From Alphaproteobacteria bacterium UBA1002 (lineage in GTDB: Bacteria > Pseudomonadota > Alphaproteobacteria > Rickettsiales > UBA998), in assembly GCA_002291845.1 (NCBI GenBank), contig DBAU01000023.1, forward strand, positions 1 through 9,018: 9,018 nt of DNA, in the 5' to 3' direction. Shown in pieces: positions 1-6,039 of this stretch; the first letter of the stretch is position 1; each line of letters begins with the position of its first letter. Below the pieces are notes generated by a model. That model was not told the DNA's origin and did not search any database. It saw only the letters and a list, made by a program, of their open reading frames with translations. A program made the translations under genes and the position numbers.

Positions 1-33
1 CCCTCTGACATTGCTCCCGCAACGAGTGTTGGT

Positions 34-39
34 GAGGAG
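34..39 (+). promoter_or_regulatory. Ribosome binding site of eno
   Basis: GAGGAG lies seven bases before the ATG at 47. It decides the start: the open frame continues upstream to base 11, but that extension has no ribosome binding site, and conserved enolase sequence begins right after the ATG at 47. Confidence 0.75.
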
Positions 40-46
40 TATAATC

Positions 47-1330
47 ATGACCGCTATTCTATCCATCAAAGGCCGGGAAATTCTGGATAGTCGCGGCAAT
101 CCTACCGTGGAGGTGGATGTGCTGCTGGAAGATGGCGCGTTTGGTCGGGCGGCGGTGCCGTCAGGGGCATCCACAGGGACGCTCGAGGCGTTGGAGCTGC
201 GTGACGGCGACAAAAAGCGCTATCTAGGCAAAGGCGTGCAAAAAGCGGTGGAGAACGTCAATACCGAGATCGCCTCGGCGCTTACCGGCATTGATGCTGC
301 TGAGCAGCTGAAAATCGACCGCATGATGGTCTCGCTTGATGGCACGGAGAACAAAGGCCGGCTTGGGGCGAATGCGATTCTGGGGGTTTCGCTGGCGGTG
401 GCCAAAGCCGCGGCTGCATCGGCGGGCCTGCCGCTTTATCGCTACCTGGGCGGTGCACGCGCGCACGTGCTGCCGGTGCCGATGATGAACATCATCAATG
501 GCGGTGCCCATGCCGATAACCCGGTGGATATTCAGGAATTCATGGTCATGCCAGTATCCGCGGCGTCCAGTGCGGAATCTATCCGTATGGGGGCGGAAAT
601 CTTCCATGCGCTGAAGAAAAAACTCAAAGACGCCGGGTTGAATACCAATGTCGGTGATGAGGGCGGCTTCGCGCCGAATGTTGGCTCTTCGGATGAAGCG
701 CTATCTTACATTATGCAGGCTATTGAGGCCGCGGGGTATCGTCCGGGGGAGGATGTGATGCTGGCCCTCGATGCCGCCTCCACCGAATTTTACAAGAACG
801 GAAAATACGAGCTGGAAGGCGAAGGCAAATCCCTCGATGCGGGGCAGCTCATTGATTATTATAAGGCCCTGGTCAAAAAATATCCCATTATTTCTATTGA
901 AGATGCCTGCGCGGAAAATGACCATGCAGGCTGGGCGGAGATCACGCGCCGTCTGGGAGCGACCATCCAGCTGGTCGGCGATGATCTGTTTGTCACCAAC
1001 CCCGCGATTTTGGCCGATGGCATCGAGAAGGGGCTGGCTAATGCTATCTTGGTGAAGGTGAATCAGATCGGCACGCTGTCGGAGACCTTGGCGGCGGTCG
1101 AGATGGCTCAACGGGCGGGCTACCACGCCGTGCTTTCCCACCGCTCCGGCGAAACGGAAGATGCCACCATCGCGCAGATTGCGGTAGCTACCAACTGTGG
1201 CCAGATCAAGACCGGCTCGCTGTCCCGCTCTGATCGGTTGGCAAAATACAACGAATTACTCCGCATTGAAGAAGAATTGGGTGCGGATAGCCGCTATGCG
1301 GGCCGCTCCATCTTGCGCCGGGCCGTATAA
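47..1330 (+). CDS. eno: Enolase (phosphopyruvate hydratase)
   Basis: Cytoplasmic glycolytic enzyme that interconverts 2-phosphoglycerate and phosphoenolpyruvate. The 427-aa product has the normal bacterial length and is complete. Visible family landmarks are the N-terminal KGREILDSRGNPTVEVDV segment, the mobile loop PSGASTG (Ser42), the general acid in GDEGGFAPN (Glu205), the Mg2+ ligands Asp242, Glu285 and Asp312, the catalytic base Lys337 in LVKVNQIG, and His365 in SHRSGETED. KTGSLSRSDRLAKYNELLRIE near the C-terminus is also typical. The start at 47 is chosen because GAGGAG precedes it by seven bases. One small oddity is IEDACAEND after the metal ligand Glu285, where most bacterial enolases have IEDG followed by a hydrophobic residue. 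The gene is first in a long co-directional block; no terminator is visible before the next gene 60 bases on. The identification is secure from sequence. Confidence 0.98.
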   Translation: MTAILSIKGREILDSRGNPTVEVDVLLEDGAFGRAAVPSGASTGTLEALELRDGDKKRYLGKGVQKAVENVNTEIASALTGIDAAEQLKIDRMMVSLDGTENKGRLGANAILGVSLAVAKAAAASAGLPLYRYLGGARAHVLPVPMMNIINGGAHADNPVDIQEFMVMPVSAASSAESIRMGAEIFHALKKKLKDAGLNTNVGDEGGFAPNVGSSDEALSYIMQAIEAAGYRPGEDVMLALDAASTEFYKNGKYELEGEGKSLDAGQLIDYYKALVKKYPIISIEDACAENDHAGWAEITRRLGATIQLVGDDLFVTNPAILADGIEKGLANAILVKVNQIGTLSETLAAVEMAQRAGYHAVLSHRSGETEDATIAQIAVATNCGQIKTGSLSRSDRLAKYNELLRIEEELGADSRYAGRSILRRAV

Positions 1331-1390
1331 ACAGCGTATGTTATGAGATATCAGCTACTCTATCGTGAGTTCTGGTAGGGATATTTTGTT

Positions 1391-1690
1391 ATGCGCCGTC
1401 CGCTTATTCGTAATGCACTGCGTTCCTTGCTTTTTACAGGAGCTTTAGCTTACCTGGGCTTTCATGCGGTGCAGGGAGAGCATGGGCTGTATGCCCTGCT
1501 GGTGCAGCAGCATCGCAAGGATGTACTCACGCAGGAACTGAGCAAAGCCAAGGCAGAACGGGAAAAATTGGAGCACCGGGTTAGCCTGCTGCGCCCCGAA
1601 ACGTTGGATCGAGACTTGCTGGATGAGCAGTCTCGGCGTTATCTCGGTGTCATCGGTAAAGACGAGATCGTCATCACCACCGACGAATAG
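1391..1690 (+). CDS. ftsB: FtsB/DivIC-like septum formation initiator protein
   Basis: Small bitopic inner-membrane protein of 99 aa. FtsB proteins pair with FtsL and link to FtsQ in the divisome, helping to trigger septal peptidoglycan synthesis. The sequence shows a short basic N-terminus (MRRPLIRNALR), one hydrophobic segment at about residues 10-27, a charged heptad-like coiled coil at about 40-67 (KDVLTQELSKAKAEREKLEHRV), and the short C-terminal LRPETLDRDLLDEQSRRYLGVIGKDEIVI region typical of the DivIC/FtsB family in alphaproteobacteria. AGGGA at 1377-1381 is a suitable ribosome binding site. Its place between eno and pdhA is common in this class and supports the call. The family is short and weakly conserved, so the symbol rests on architecture, the C-terminal motif and context together. 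Confidence 0.85.
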   Translation: MRRPLIRNALRSLLFTGALAYLGFHAVQGEHGLYALLVQQHRKDVLTQELSKAKAEREKLEHRVSLLRPETLDRDLLDEQSRRYLGVIGKDEIVITTDE

Positions 1691-1893
1691 CCATCACCAT
1701 CACGCATCGATATGTATGCGTTCTGTGCATAGCTGCTCTGTGCTGTTCGCATGAAAGTGAGATTTTCTGCGGAGTTTTAAGCCACCAAAATTCCCATTGC
1801 CAACGCACTAAAATTATAGTCATTATCCCCCGCTAACCCGCGGAAATCCTTTGTGCGCCGCAACATAACCTAGTCATGCAATTGGGTAAAATT
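1691..1893 (+). other. Intergenic region upstream of pdhA
   Basis: This gap of about 200 bases is the longest non-coding stretch in the block and is A+T-richer than the genes around it. It holds a short inverted repeat, CGCAT at 1703-1707 with ATGCG at 1716-1720, and a second weak one, CCGC with GCGG around 1829-1842. Neither is followed by a T-run, so neither is a convincing terminator. No small gene or RNA is recognisable. It is the most plausible site for a promoter and control of the pyruvate dehydrogenase genes. Confidence 0.4.
1797..1826 (+). promoter_or_regulatory. Possible promoter for the pdh genes
   Basis: TTGCCA at 1797-1802 and CATTAT at 1821-1826, separated by 18 bases, resemble -35 and -10 hexamers of a housekeeping sigma factor. 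They lie 50-100 bases before pdhA. Both are partial matches and an overlapping TATAGT at 1815-1820 competes as the -10, so this is suggestive only. Confidence 0.25.
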
Positions 1894-2907
1894 ATGGCCA
1901 AAACGGCAGCTGGTACTAAAAATAAGAATACTCCTCAACTTACTCCTGATAAGCAGCAATTACTTGCGATGTATCGCGACATGCTGCTCATCCGCCGCTT
2001 TGAAGAAAAAGCGGGTCAGTTATATGGCATGGGACTGATTGGTGGTTTCTGCCACCTCTATATTGGTCAGGAAGCCGTGGTGACCGGTATCCAGCATTGC
2101 CTGAAAGAAGGCGATGGCATCATCACCAGCTACCGCGACCATGGCCACATGATTGCCTGCGGCATGGACCCGAAAGGCGTTATGGCCGAGTTAACAGGTC
2201 GCGAGGGGGGCTATTCGCGCGGCAAAGGCGGCTCGATGCACATGTTCTCCACCGACAAGCATTTTTATGGTGGTCATGGCATTGTGGGCGCGCAGGTGCC
2301 GATTGGCACGGGCATCGCCTTCGCGCATAAATACAAGGACAGCGGTAACCTCAGTGTCGTCTATTTCGGTGACGGCTCGGTGAATCAGGGCCAGGTCTAC
2401 GAAGCCTTCAACATGGCGAGCCTATGGAAGTTGCCGGTGATTTACGTGATCGAGAATAACGAATACGCCATGGGCACCTCGGTGAAGCGCTCTCACGCAA
2501 CCACGGAGCTGTTCCGCCGCGGCGAAGGCTTCGGTATTCCCGGCAAGCAGGTCAACGGTATGGACGTGATGGAAGTCTGGCGTGCGGCCCGCGAAGCCGT
2601 GGATTTCGTGCGCGAAGGCAACGGGCCGATCCTGTTGGAGATGAAAACCTACCGCTATCGTGGCCACTCGATGTCCGATCCGGCCAAGTACCGCACCAAG
2701 GAAGAGGTGACGGATTACCGTGAGCATCGCGACCCGATCACCAATCTCCATGCGTGGATGCTGAACGAAAAGATGGTCAGCGAAGCCGAGCTGGAGGCCA
2801 TCGACAAGGAAGCTAAGGCCATTGCTGCCGAGGCTGCAGAGTTTGCTAAGGAGTCCCCGGAGCCGGATGCATCCGAGCTGTGGACGGACGTTGTACGCGA
2901 AGCCTAA
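1894..2907 (+). CDS. pdhA: Pyruvate dehydrogenase E1 component, alpha subunit
   Basis: Alpha subunit of the heterotetrameric thiamine-diphosphate E1, which decarboxylates pyruvate and passes the acetyl unit to the E2 lipoyl group. The 337-aa product fits the family length. Key signs are LLIRRFEEKAGQLYGMGLIGGFCHLYIGQEA near the N-terminus, the thiamine-diphosphate/Mg2+ motif that starts GDGSVNQG at residues 159-166 and ends at IENN, and the RYRGHSMSDP loop at 254-263, the equivalent of the regulated serine loop of mitochondrial E1 alpha. Two in-frame ATGs exist, 1876 and 1894. The second is preferred because it gives a typical MAK start and has a weak GGG seven bases upstream, while the first has none; neither is certain. 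pdhB begins 12 bases after the stop. The function is certain from the motifs and the following E1 beta, E2 and E3 genes. Confidence 0.96.
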   Translation: MAKTAAGTKNKNTPQLTPDKQQLLAMYRDMLLIRRFEEKAGQLYGMGLIGGFCHLYIGQEAVVTGIQHCLKEGDGIITSYRDHGHMIACGMDPKGVMAELTGREGGYSRGKGGSMHMFSTDKHFYGGHGIVGAQVPIGTGIAFAHKYKDSGNLSVVYFGDGSVNQGQVYEAFNMASLWKLPVIYVIENNEYAMGTSVKRSHATTELFRRGEGFGIPGKQVNGMDVMEVWRAAREAVDFVREGNGPILLEMKTYRYRGHSMSDPAKYRTKEEVTDYREHRDPITNLHAWMLNEKMVSEAELEAIDKEAKAIAAEAAEFAKESPEPDASELWTDVVREA

Positions 2908-2919
2908 GGAGAAAAACAC

Positions 2920-3906
2920 ATGGCAACCCAAACCGTACGTGTCGCCCTTCGTGATGCAATGGCGGAAGAAATGCGCCGTGACGAGAATGTTTTCGTCATG
3001 GGCGAGGAAGTAGCAGAATACCAGGGGGCTTATAAAGTCACCGAAGGTTTGCTTCAGGAATTCGGTGCGCGCCGCGTGGTTGATACGCCGATCACCGAGC
3101 ATGGCTTTGCGGGCCTTGCCGTCGGTGCGGCGTTTCTGGAACTGCGTCCGGTGGTCGAGTTCATGACCTTTAACTTCGCCATGCAGGCGATGGACCAGAT
3201 CATCAACTCCGCCGCCAAGACGCTCTATATGTCCGGTGGCCAGATCAAGTGCCCGATCGTGTTCCGTGGCCCCAATGGTGCGGCAGCCCGCGTGGCCGCG
3301 CAGCACTCGCAGTGCTATGCCAGCTGGTATGCCCATGTGCCAGGCCTGAAAGTGATCGCCCCCTATGACGCCGCCGATGCAAAAGGCCTGCTGAAAGCCG
3401 CCATCCGCGATCCGAACCCGGTGATCTTCCTTGAGAACGAGATTCTCTACGGCCAATCCTTCGACGTACCGGAAAGTGATGATTTCATCCTGCCCATCGG
3501 TAAGGCCGCAGTGAAGCGTGAAGGGACGGATGTCTCCATCTTCACGTTCTCCATCATGGTTGGTAAGGCTTTGCAGGCCGCCGAGGAGCTGGCGAAGGAG
3601 GGCATTAATGCCGAGGTGGTGGATCTGCGCACTCTGCGGCCGCTTGATGTAGAGACTATCGTTTCCTCTATTAAAAAAACCAATCGCGTGGTGACGGTGG
3701 AAGAGGGGTGGCCGGTCGCAGGTATTGGCTCCGAGATCGCCGCTATCGCGATGGAACGTTGCTTCGATGACCTCGATGCTCCCGTGACGCGCGTGGCCGG
3801 TAAAGACGTGCCGCTCCCGTATGCCGCAAACCTCGAGAGGCTCGCTTTGCCGCAAGTGGAAGACATCATCGCGGCGGTCAAGGAAACCTGTTATCGCAAG
3901 GTGTGA
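2920..3906 (+). CDS. pdhB: Pyruvate dehydrogenase E1 component, beta subunit (short form, no lipoyl domain)
   Basis: Beta subunit of E1; with PdhA it forms the pyruvate decarboxylase active site and binds the E2 peripheral subunit-binding domain. The 328-aa product begins directly with the catalytic domain (VRVALRDAMAEEM...VFVMGEEVAEYQGAYKVT). Typical segments follow: DTPITEHGFAGLAVGAA, EFMTFNFAMQAMDQIIN, FRGPNGAAARVAAQHSQ, VIAPYDAADAKGLLKAAIRDPNPVIFLENE, and the transketolase C-terminal domain with VVDLRTLRPLD and VEEGWPVAGIGSEIAA. Many alphaproteobacterial PdhB proteins carry an extra N-terminal lipoyl domain; this one does not, and nothing upstream encodes one. AAGGAG at 2906-2911 overlaps the pdhA stop and sits eight bases before the ATG, implying coupled translation. 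The stop codon overlaps the ATG of the next gene by one base. Confidence 0.96.
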   Translation: MATQTVRVALRDAMAEEMRRDENVFVMGEEVAEYQGAYKVTEGLLQEFGARRVVDTPITEHGFAGLAVGAAFLELRPVVEFMTFNFAMQAMDQIINSAAKTLYMSGGQIKCPIVFRGPNGAAARVAAQHSQCYASWYAHVPGLKVIAPYDAADAKGLLKAAIRDPNPVIFLENEILYGQSFDVPESDDFILPIGKAAVKREGTDVSIFTFSIMVGKALQAAEELAKEGINAEVVDLRTLRPLDVETIVSSIKKTNRVVTVEEGWPVAGIGSEIAAIAMERCFDDLDAPVTRVAGKDVPLPYAANLERLALPQVEDIIAAVKETCYRKV

Positions 3907-4622
3907 TGATGCGCACGCTGCTCCCGCTCCTGCTTGTTTCCCTGGCACTCACTGCGCAGGCGGCCGATGCGCAGCAGGCACCTGTCCGCTCCATCACTGT
4001 TCAGGGGGAGGTGGTTATCAAAGCGGCAGCCGATAAGGCTGATTTAACCGTAACTCTCTATCGTGAAGCTAAACAAGCCGTGAAGGCAAAAGAGCAAGTT
4101 GATCGACTGCTGGTGACGCTGCGTAGCATCATAAAAGAATATGATATCGCAGAAAAAGACATGCGCACACAGTATACGTCTATTCAACCACGCTATGACT
4201 ATCCGGCTATTGGGAATGGTAAGCCAACGCTCGAAGGCTACGCAGCCCAGCACAGCATTATCATCACGCTGCGGGATATTGATAAGCTTGGTGCGCTTAT
4301 GCAGGCGATGGTAGAGCGTGGTATCGATCGCGTGGATAACATTGCCTATGGTCTACAGAAGGAAGGATCTCTGAAAGAAGATGCCCTGATTCAAGCCATT
4401 GATGTCGCACGTCGGAAGGCTGTTCGTCTTGCCAAAGCCGCGGGCACCGAAGCGGCTGAAGTGCTCACCATTCAGGAATCCGGCACGTACATCCAGCCCC
4501 CGCAGCCGATAGCCATAATGCGTAGCGAATATGCCAGTGCGTCCAGTAAAGTGTCTGCAGCTCCGCCTGTAGGCGATGTCGAAATCCGCTCGTCGGTCAC
4601 GGCGAGTTATTTGCTGAAATAA
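3906..4622 (+). CDS. Secreted SIMPL-domain (DUF541) protein
   Basis: Protein of 238 aa with a Sec-type signal peptide (MMRTLLPLLLVSLALTAQA, likely cleaved after residue 19) followed by one SIMPL/DUF541 domain filling the rest. Family signs are ITVQGEVVIKAAADKADLTVTLYREAKQA at the start, DMRTQYTSIQPRYDY in the middle, the GYAAQHSIIITLRDIDKLGALMQAMVERGIDRVDNI block, and the A-rich helix DVARRKAVRLAKAAGTEAAEVLTIQESG. SIMPL proteins are periplasmic or outer-membrane associated and mostly of unknown molecular function; relatives include oxidative-stress-linked YggE of E. coli. The ATG at 3906 overlaps the pdhB TGA by one base; the next ATG at 3909 is also possible. pdhC follows after 23 bases, so the gene appears co-transcribed with pdh. 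Much of it is visibly more A+T-rich than its neighbours, which may mean later insertion. No enzymatic link to the complex can be claimed. Confidence 0.87.
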   Translation: MMRTLLPLLLVSLALTAQAADAQQAPVRSITVQGEVVIKAAADKADLTVTLYREAKQAVKAKEQVDRLLVTLRSIIKEYDIAEKDMRTQYTSIQPRYDYPAIGNGKPTLEGYAAQHSIIITLRDIDKLGALMQAMVERGIDRVDNIAYGLQKEGSLKEDALIQAIDVARRKAVRLAKAAGTEAAEVLTIQESGTYIQPPQPIAIMRSEYASASSKVSAAPPVGDVEIRSSVTASYLLK

Positions 4623-4645
4623 TCCAACCAACAGGAACGAGACCC

Positions 4646-5935
4646 ATGCCTATTGAAATCCTGATGCCCGCACTGTCGCCCACCATGACGGAGGGTAATC
4701 TCGTTAAGTGGAACAAAAAAGAGGGCGATAAGGTCAAATCTGGTGACGTGATTGCCGAGATAGAAACCGACAAAGCGACGATGGAAGTCGAAGCGGTGGA
4801 TGAAGGCATCCTCGGCAAGATTGTCGTGGCGGAAGGCACTGAGAGCGTGAAGGTAAACGAGCTGATCGCGCTACTGCTGGCGGATGGTGAAGACGCGTCG
4901 GCCGTCGCAAACTATGCCGCCAAAGGCGCTGCCCCGGCTGCGGCAAAAGCAGAAGCCGCGCCCGCTGCAACACCTGCTGAGGCTGCCACACCATCGGCAG
5001 CCCCTGCCGTGAATGGCCATGCCTCAGGTGACCGTGTGAAAGCTTCGCCGCTTGCTAAGCGCATTGCCGCGCAGGAGGGCGTAGATCTTGGCTCTGTGCA
5101 AGGTAGCGGGCCGCATGGCCGCATTATCAAAGCGGATGTGGAGGAAGCAAAAAAATCCGGCGGAGCGAGCAAGGCATCCGGTGGCGCCGCTTTCGCCCCG
5201 GTCTCGTATGGCCGCAACCCGCAAGAGTCGGTGGATGTGCCGCTCAACAACATGCGCAAGACCATTGCAAAGCGCCTGCTGGAATCCAAGCAGAACGTCC
5301 CGCATTTCTACCTCACCATCGACTGCGAGATCGACGCGCTGAACGCCGCGCGCACCCGTATTAACGCCGCAGCGGAAGCAGCGGTGAAAGGTACCGATCA
5401 GAAGCCTGCCTACAAAGTCTCCGTCAATGATTTCGTGATTAAGGCGGTGGCGCTGGCGCTGCGTGATGTTCCGGCGGCGAATGCCTCCTGGGCCGATACG
5501 GTGATCAAGCAGTACAACAACGTGGATGTCTCGGTCGCCGTGGCGCTCGATGGCGGGCTCATCACTCCGGTGGTGAAGAATGCCGATCAGAAGTCGCTGG
5601 CGGCCATCTCCAACGAGATGAAGGACCTCGCCAAGCGCGCCCGTGACGGCAAGCTGAAACCGGAGGAATTCCAGGGCGGTGGCTTCTCCATCTCCAACCT
5701 CGGCATGTACGGCATCAAGCAGTTCAACGCCATCATCAACCCGCCGCAAAGCTGCATCCTTGCCATCGGCACGGGTGAAGAGCGCGTGGTGGTAAAAGGC
5801 GGCCAGTTCACTGCCGTCACCATGATGACCGTGACGCTCTCCAGCGACCACCGCGTGGTCGATGGGGCGGTAGGTGCGCAGTTCCTTGCTGCGTTCAAAC
5901 GCTACATCGAAGACCCGGTGATGATGGTGGTGTAG
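4646..5935 (+). CDS. pdhC: Dihydrolipoyllysine acetyltransferase, E2 of the pyruvate dehydrogenase complex
   Basis: Core of the complex; it carries the swinging lipoyl arm and transfers acetyl groups to CoA. Domain order over 429 aa: one lipoyl domain at about 1-85, with the modified Lys43 in IETDKATME; an Ala/Pro-rich flexible linker at about 87-130; the E1/E3-binding peripheral domain at 132-168 (VKASPLAKRIAAQEGVDLGSV); a second short Ala-rich linker; and the catalytic domain from about 200, with the DHRVVDG active site (His402, Asp406). NNMRKTIAKRLLESKQNVPHFYLT and ISNLGMYGIKQFNAIINPPQSCILAIG mark it as the acetyltransferase type of PDH. AGGA at 4633-4636 is nine bases before the ATG. Because PdhB and Lpd have no lipoyl domain, this is the only lipoyl domain visible for the complex. 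Confidence in substrate is high given adjacent E1. Confidence 0.97.
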   Translation: MPIEILMPALSPTMTEGNLVKWNKKEGDKVKSGDVIAEIETDKATMEVEAVDEGILGKIVVAEGTESVKVNELIALLLADGEDASAVANYAAKGAAPAAAKAEAAPAATPAEAATPSAAPAVNGHASGDRVKASPLAKRIAAQEGVDLGSVQGSGPHGRIIKADVEEAKKSGGASKASGGAAFAPVSYGRNPQESVDVPLNNMRKTIAKRLLESKQNVPHFYLTIDCEIDALNAARTRINAAAEAAVKGTDQKPAYKVSVNDFVIKAVALALRDVPAANASWADTVIKQYNNVDVSVAVALDGGLITPVVKNADQKSLAAISNEMKDLAKRARDGKLKPEEFQGGGFSISNLGMYGIKQFNAIINPPQSCILAIGTGEERVVVKGGQFTAVTMMTVTLSSDHRVVDGAVGAQFLAAFKRYIEDPVMMVV

Positions 5936-5949
5936 CCGAGGCGAGTGCT

Positions 5950-5970
5950 ATCCCGCATTTGATGCGGTAT
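5950..5970. repeat. Palindromic repeat, first copy, between pdhC and lpd
   Basis: CCGCAT at 5953-5958 and ATGCGG at 5962-5967 form a perfect six-base stem around a three-base loop. The stem extends by two more pairs past one C-T mismatch. ATCCCGCATTTGATGCGG resembles the dispersed ATCCCGC...GCGGGAT palindromes scattered in intergenic regions of many proteobacterial genomes. No T-run follows, so it does not look like an intrinsic terminator; as RNA it could act as a stabilising or processing hairpin 3' of pdhC. Confidence 0.6.
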
Positions 5971-5989
5971 CAGAAAAACGAACATTGAG

Positions 5990-6017
5990 CCCGCATCTAT
6001 GCCTTGCTTAATGCGGG
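5990..6017. repeat. Palindromic repeat, second copy, in the lpd leader
   Basis: CCCGCAT at 5990-5996 pairs perfectly with ATGCGGG at 6011-6017 around a 14-base loop. Bases 6010-6019 are the exact reverse complement of 5950-5959 (ATCCCGCATT), so this element lies inverted relative to the first, and the outer arms of the two could also pair with each other. The structure ends 12 bases before the lpd ribosome binding site, so an effect on lpd mRNA or translation is possible but unproven. Confidence 0.6.
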
Positions 6018-6039
6018 ATGACAGCAAACGGAGAAGAAC

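Noticed and set aside
40..45. Perfect TATAAT just before the eno start
   Set aside because: It ends one base before the ATG, so a promoter using it would start transcription inside the gene. No -35 element is correctly spaced (TTGCTC at 11-16 is 23 bases away). It is chance sequence between the ribosome binding site and the start.
11..46. Upstream extension of enolase by 12 codons
   Set aside because: It has no ribosome binding site and no enolase homology, while the ATG at 47 has a strong site and matches the family start.
1692..1703. CATCACCATCAC run, like a polyhistidine tag
   Set aside because: It comes directly after the TAG stop of the ftsB-like gene and is not translated with it. There is no other sign of an engineered construct.
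2422..3948. Open frame of 508 codons on the minus strand across pdhA and pdhB
   Set aside because: It lies wholly opposite two certain genes. Its translation is rich in His, Arg and Gly with no family motif, as expected for the antisense shadow of G+C-rich coding sequence.
5024..5851. Open frame of 275 codons on the minus strand inside pdhC
   Set aside because: It is opposite the conserved E2 domains and has no recognisable motif, so it is a shadow of pdhC.
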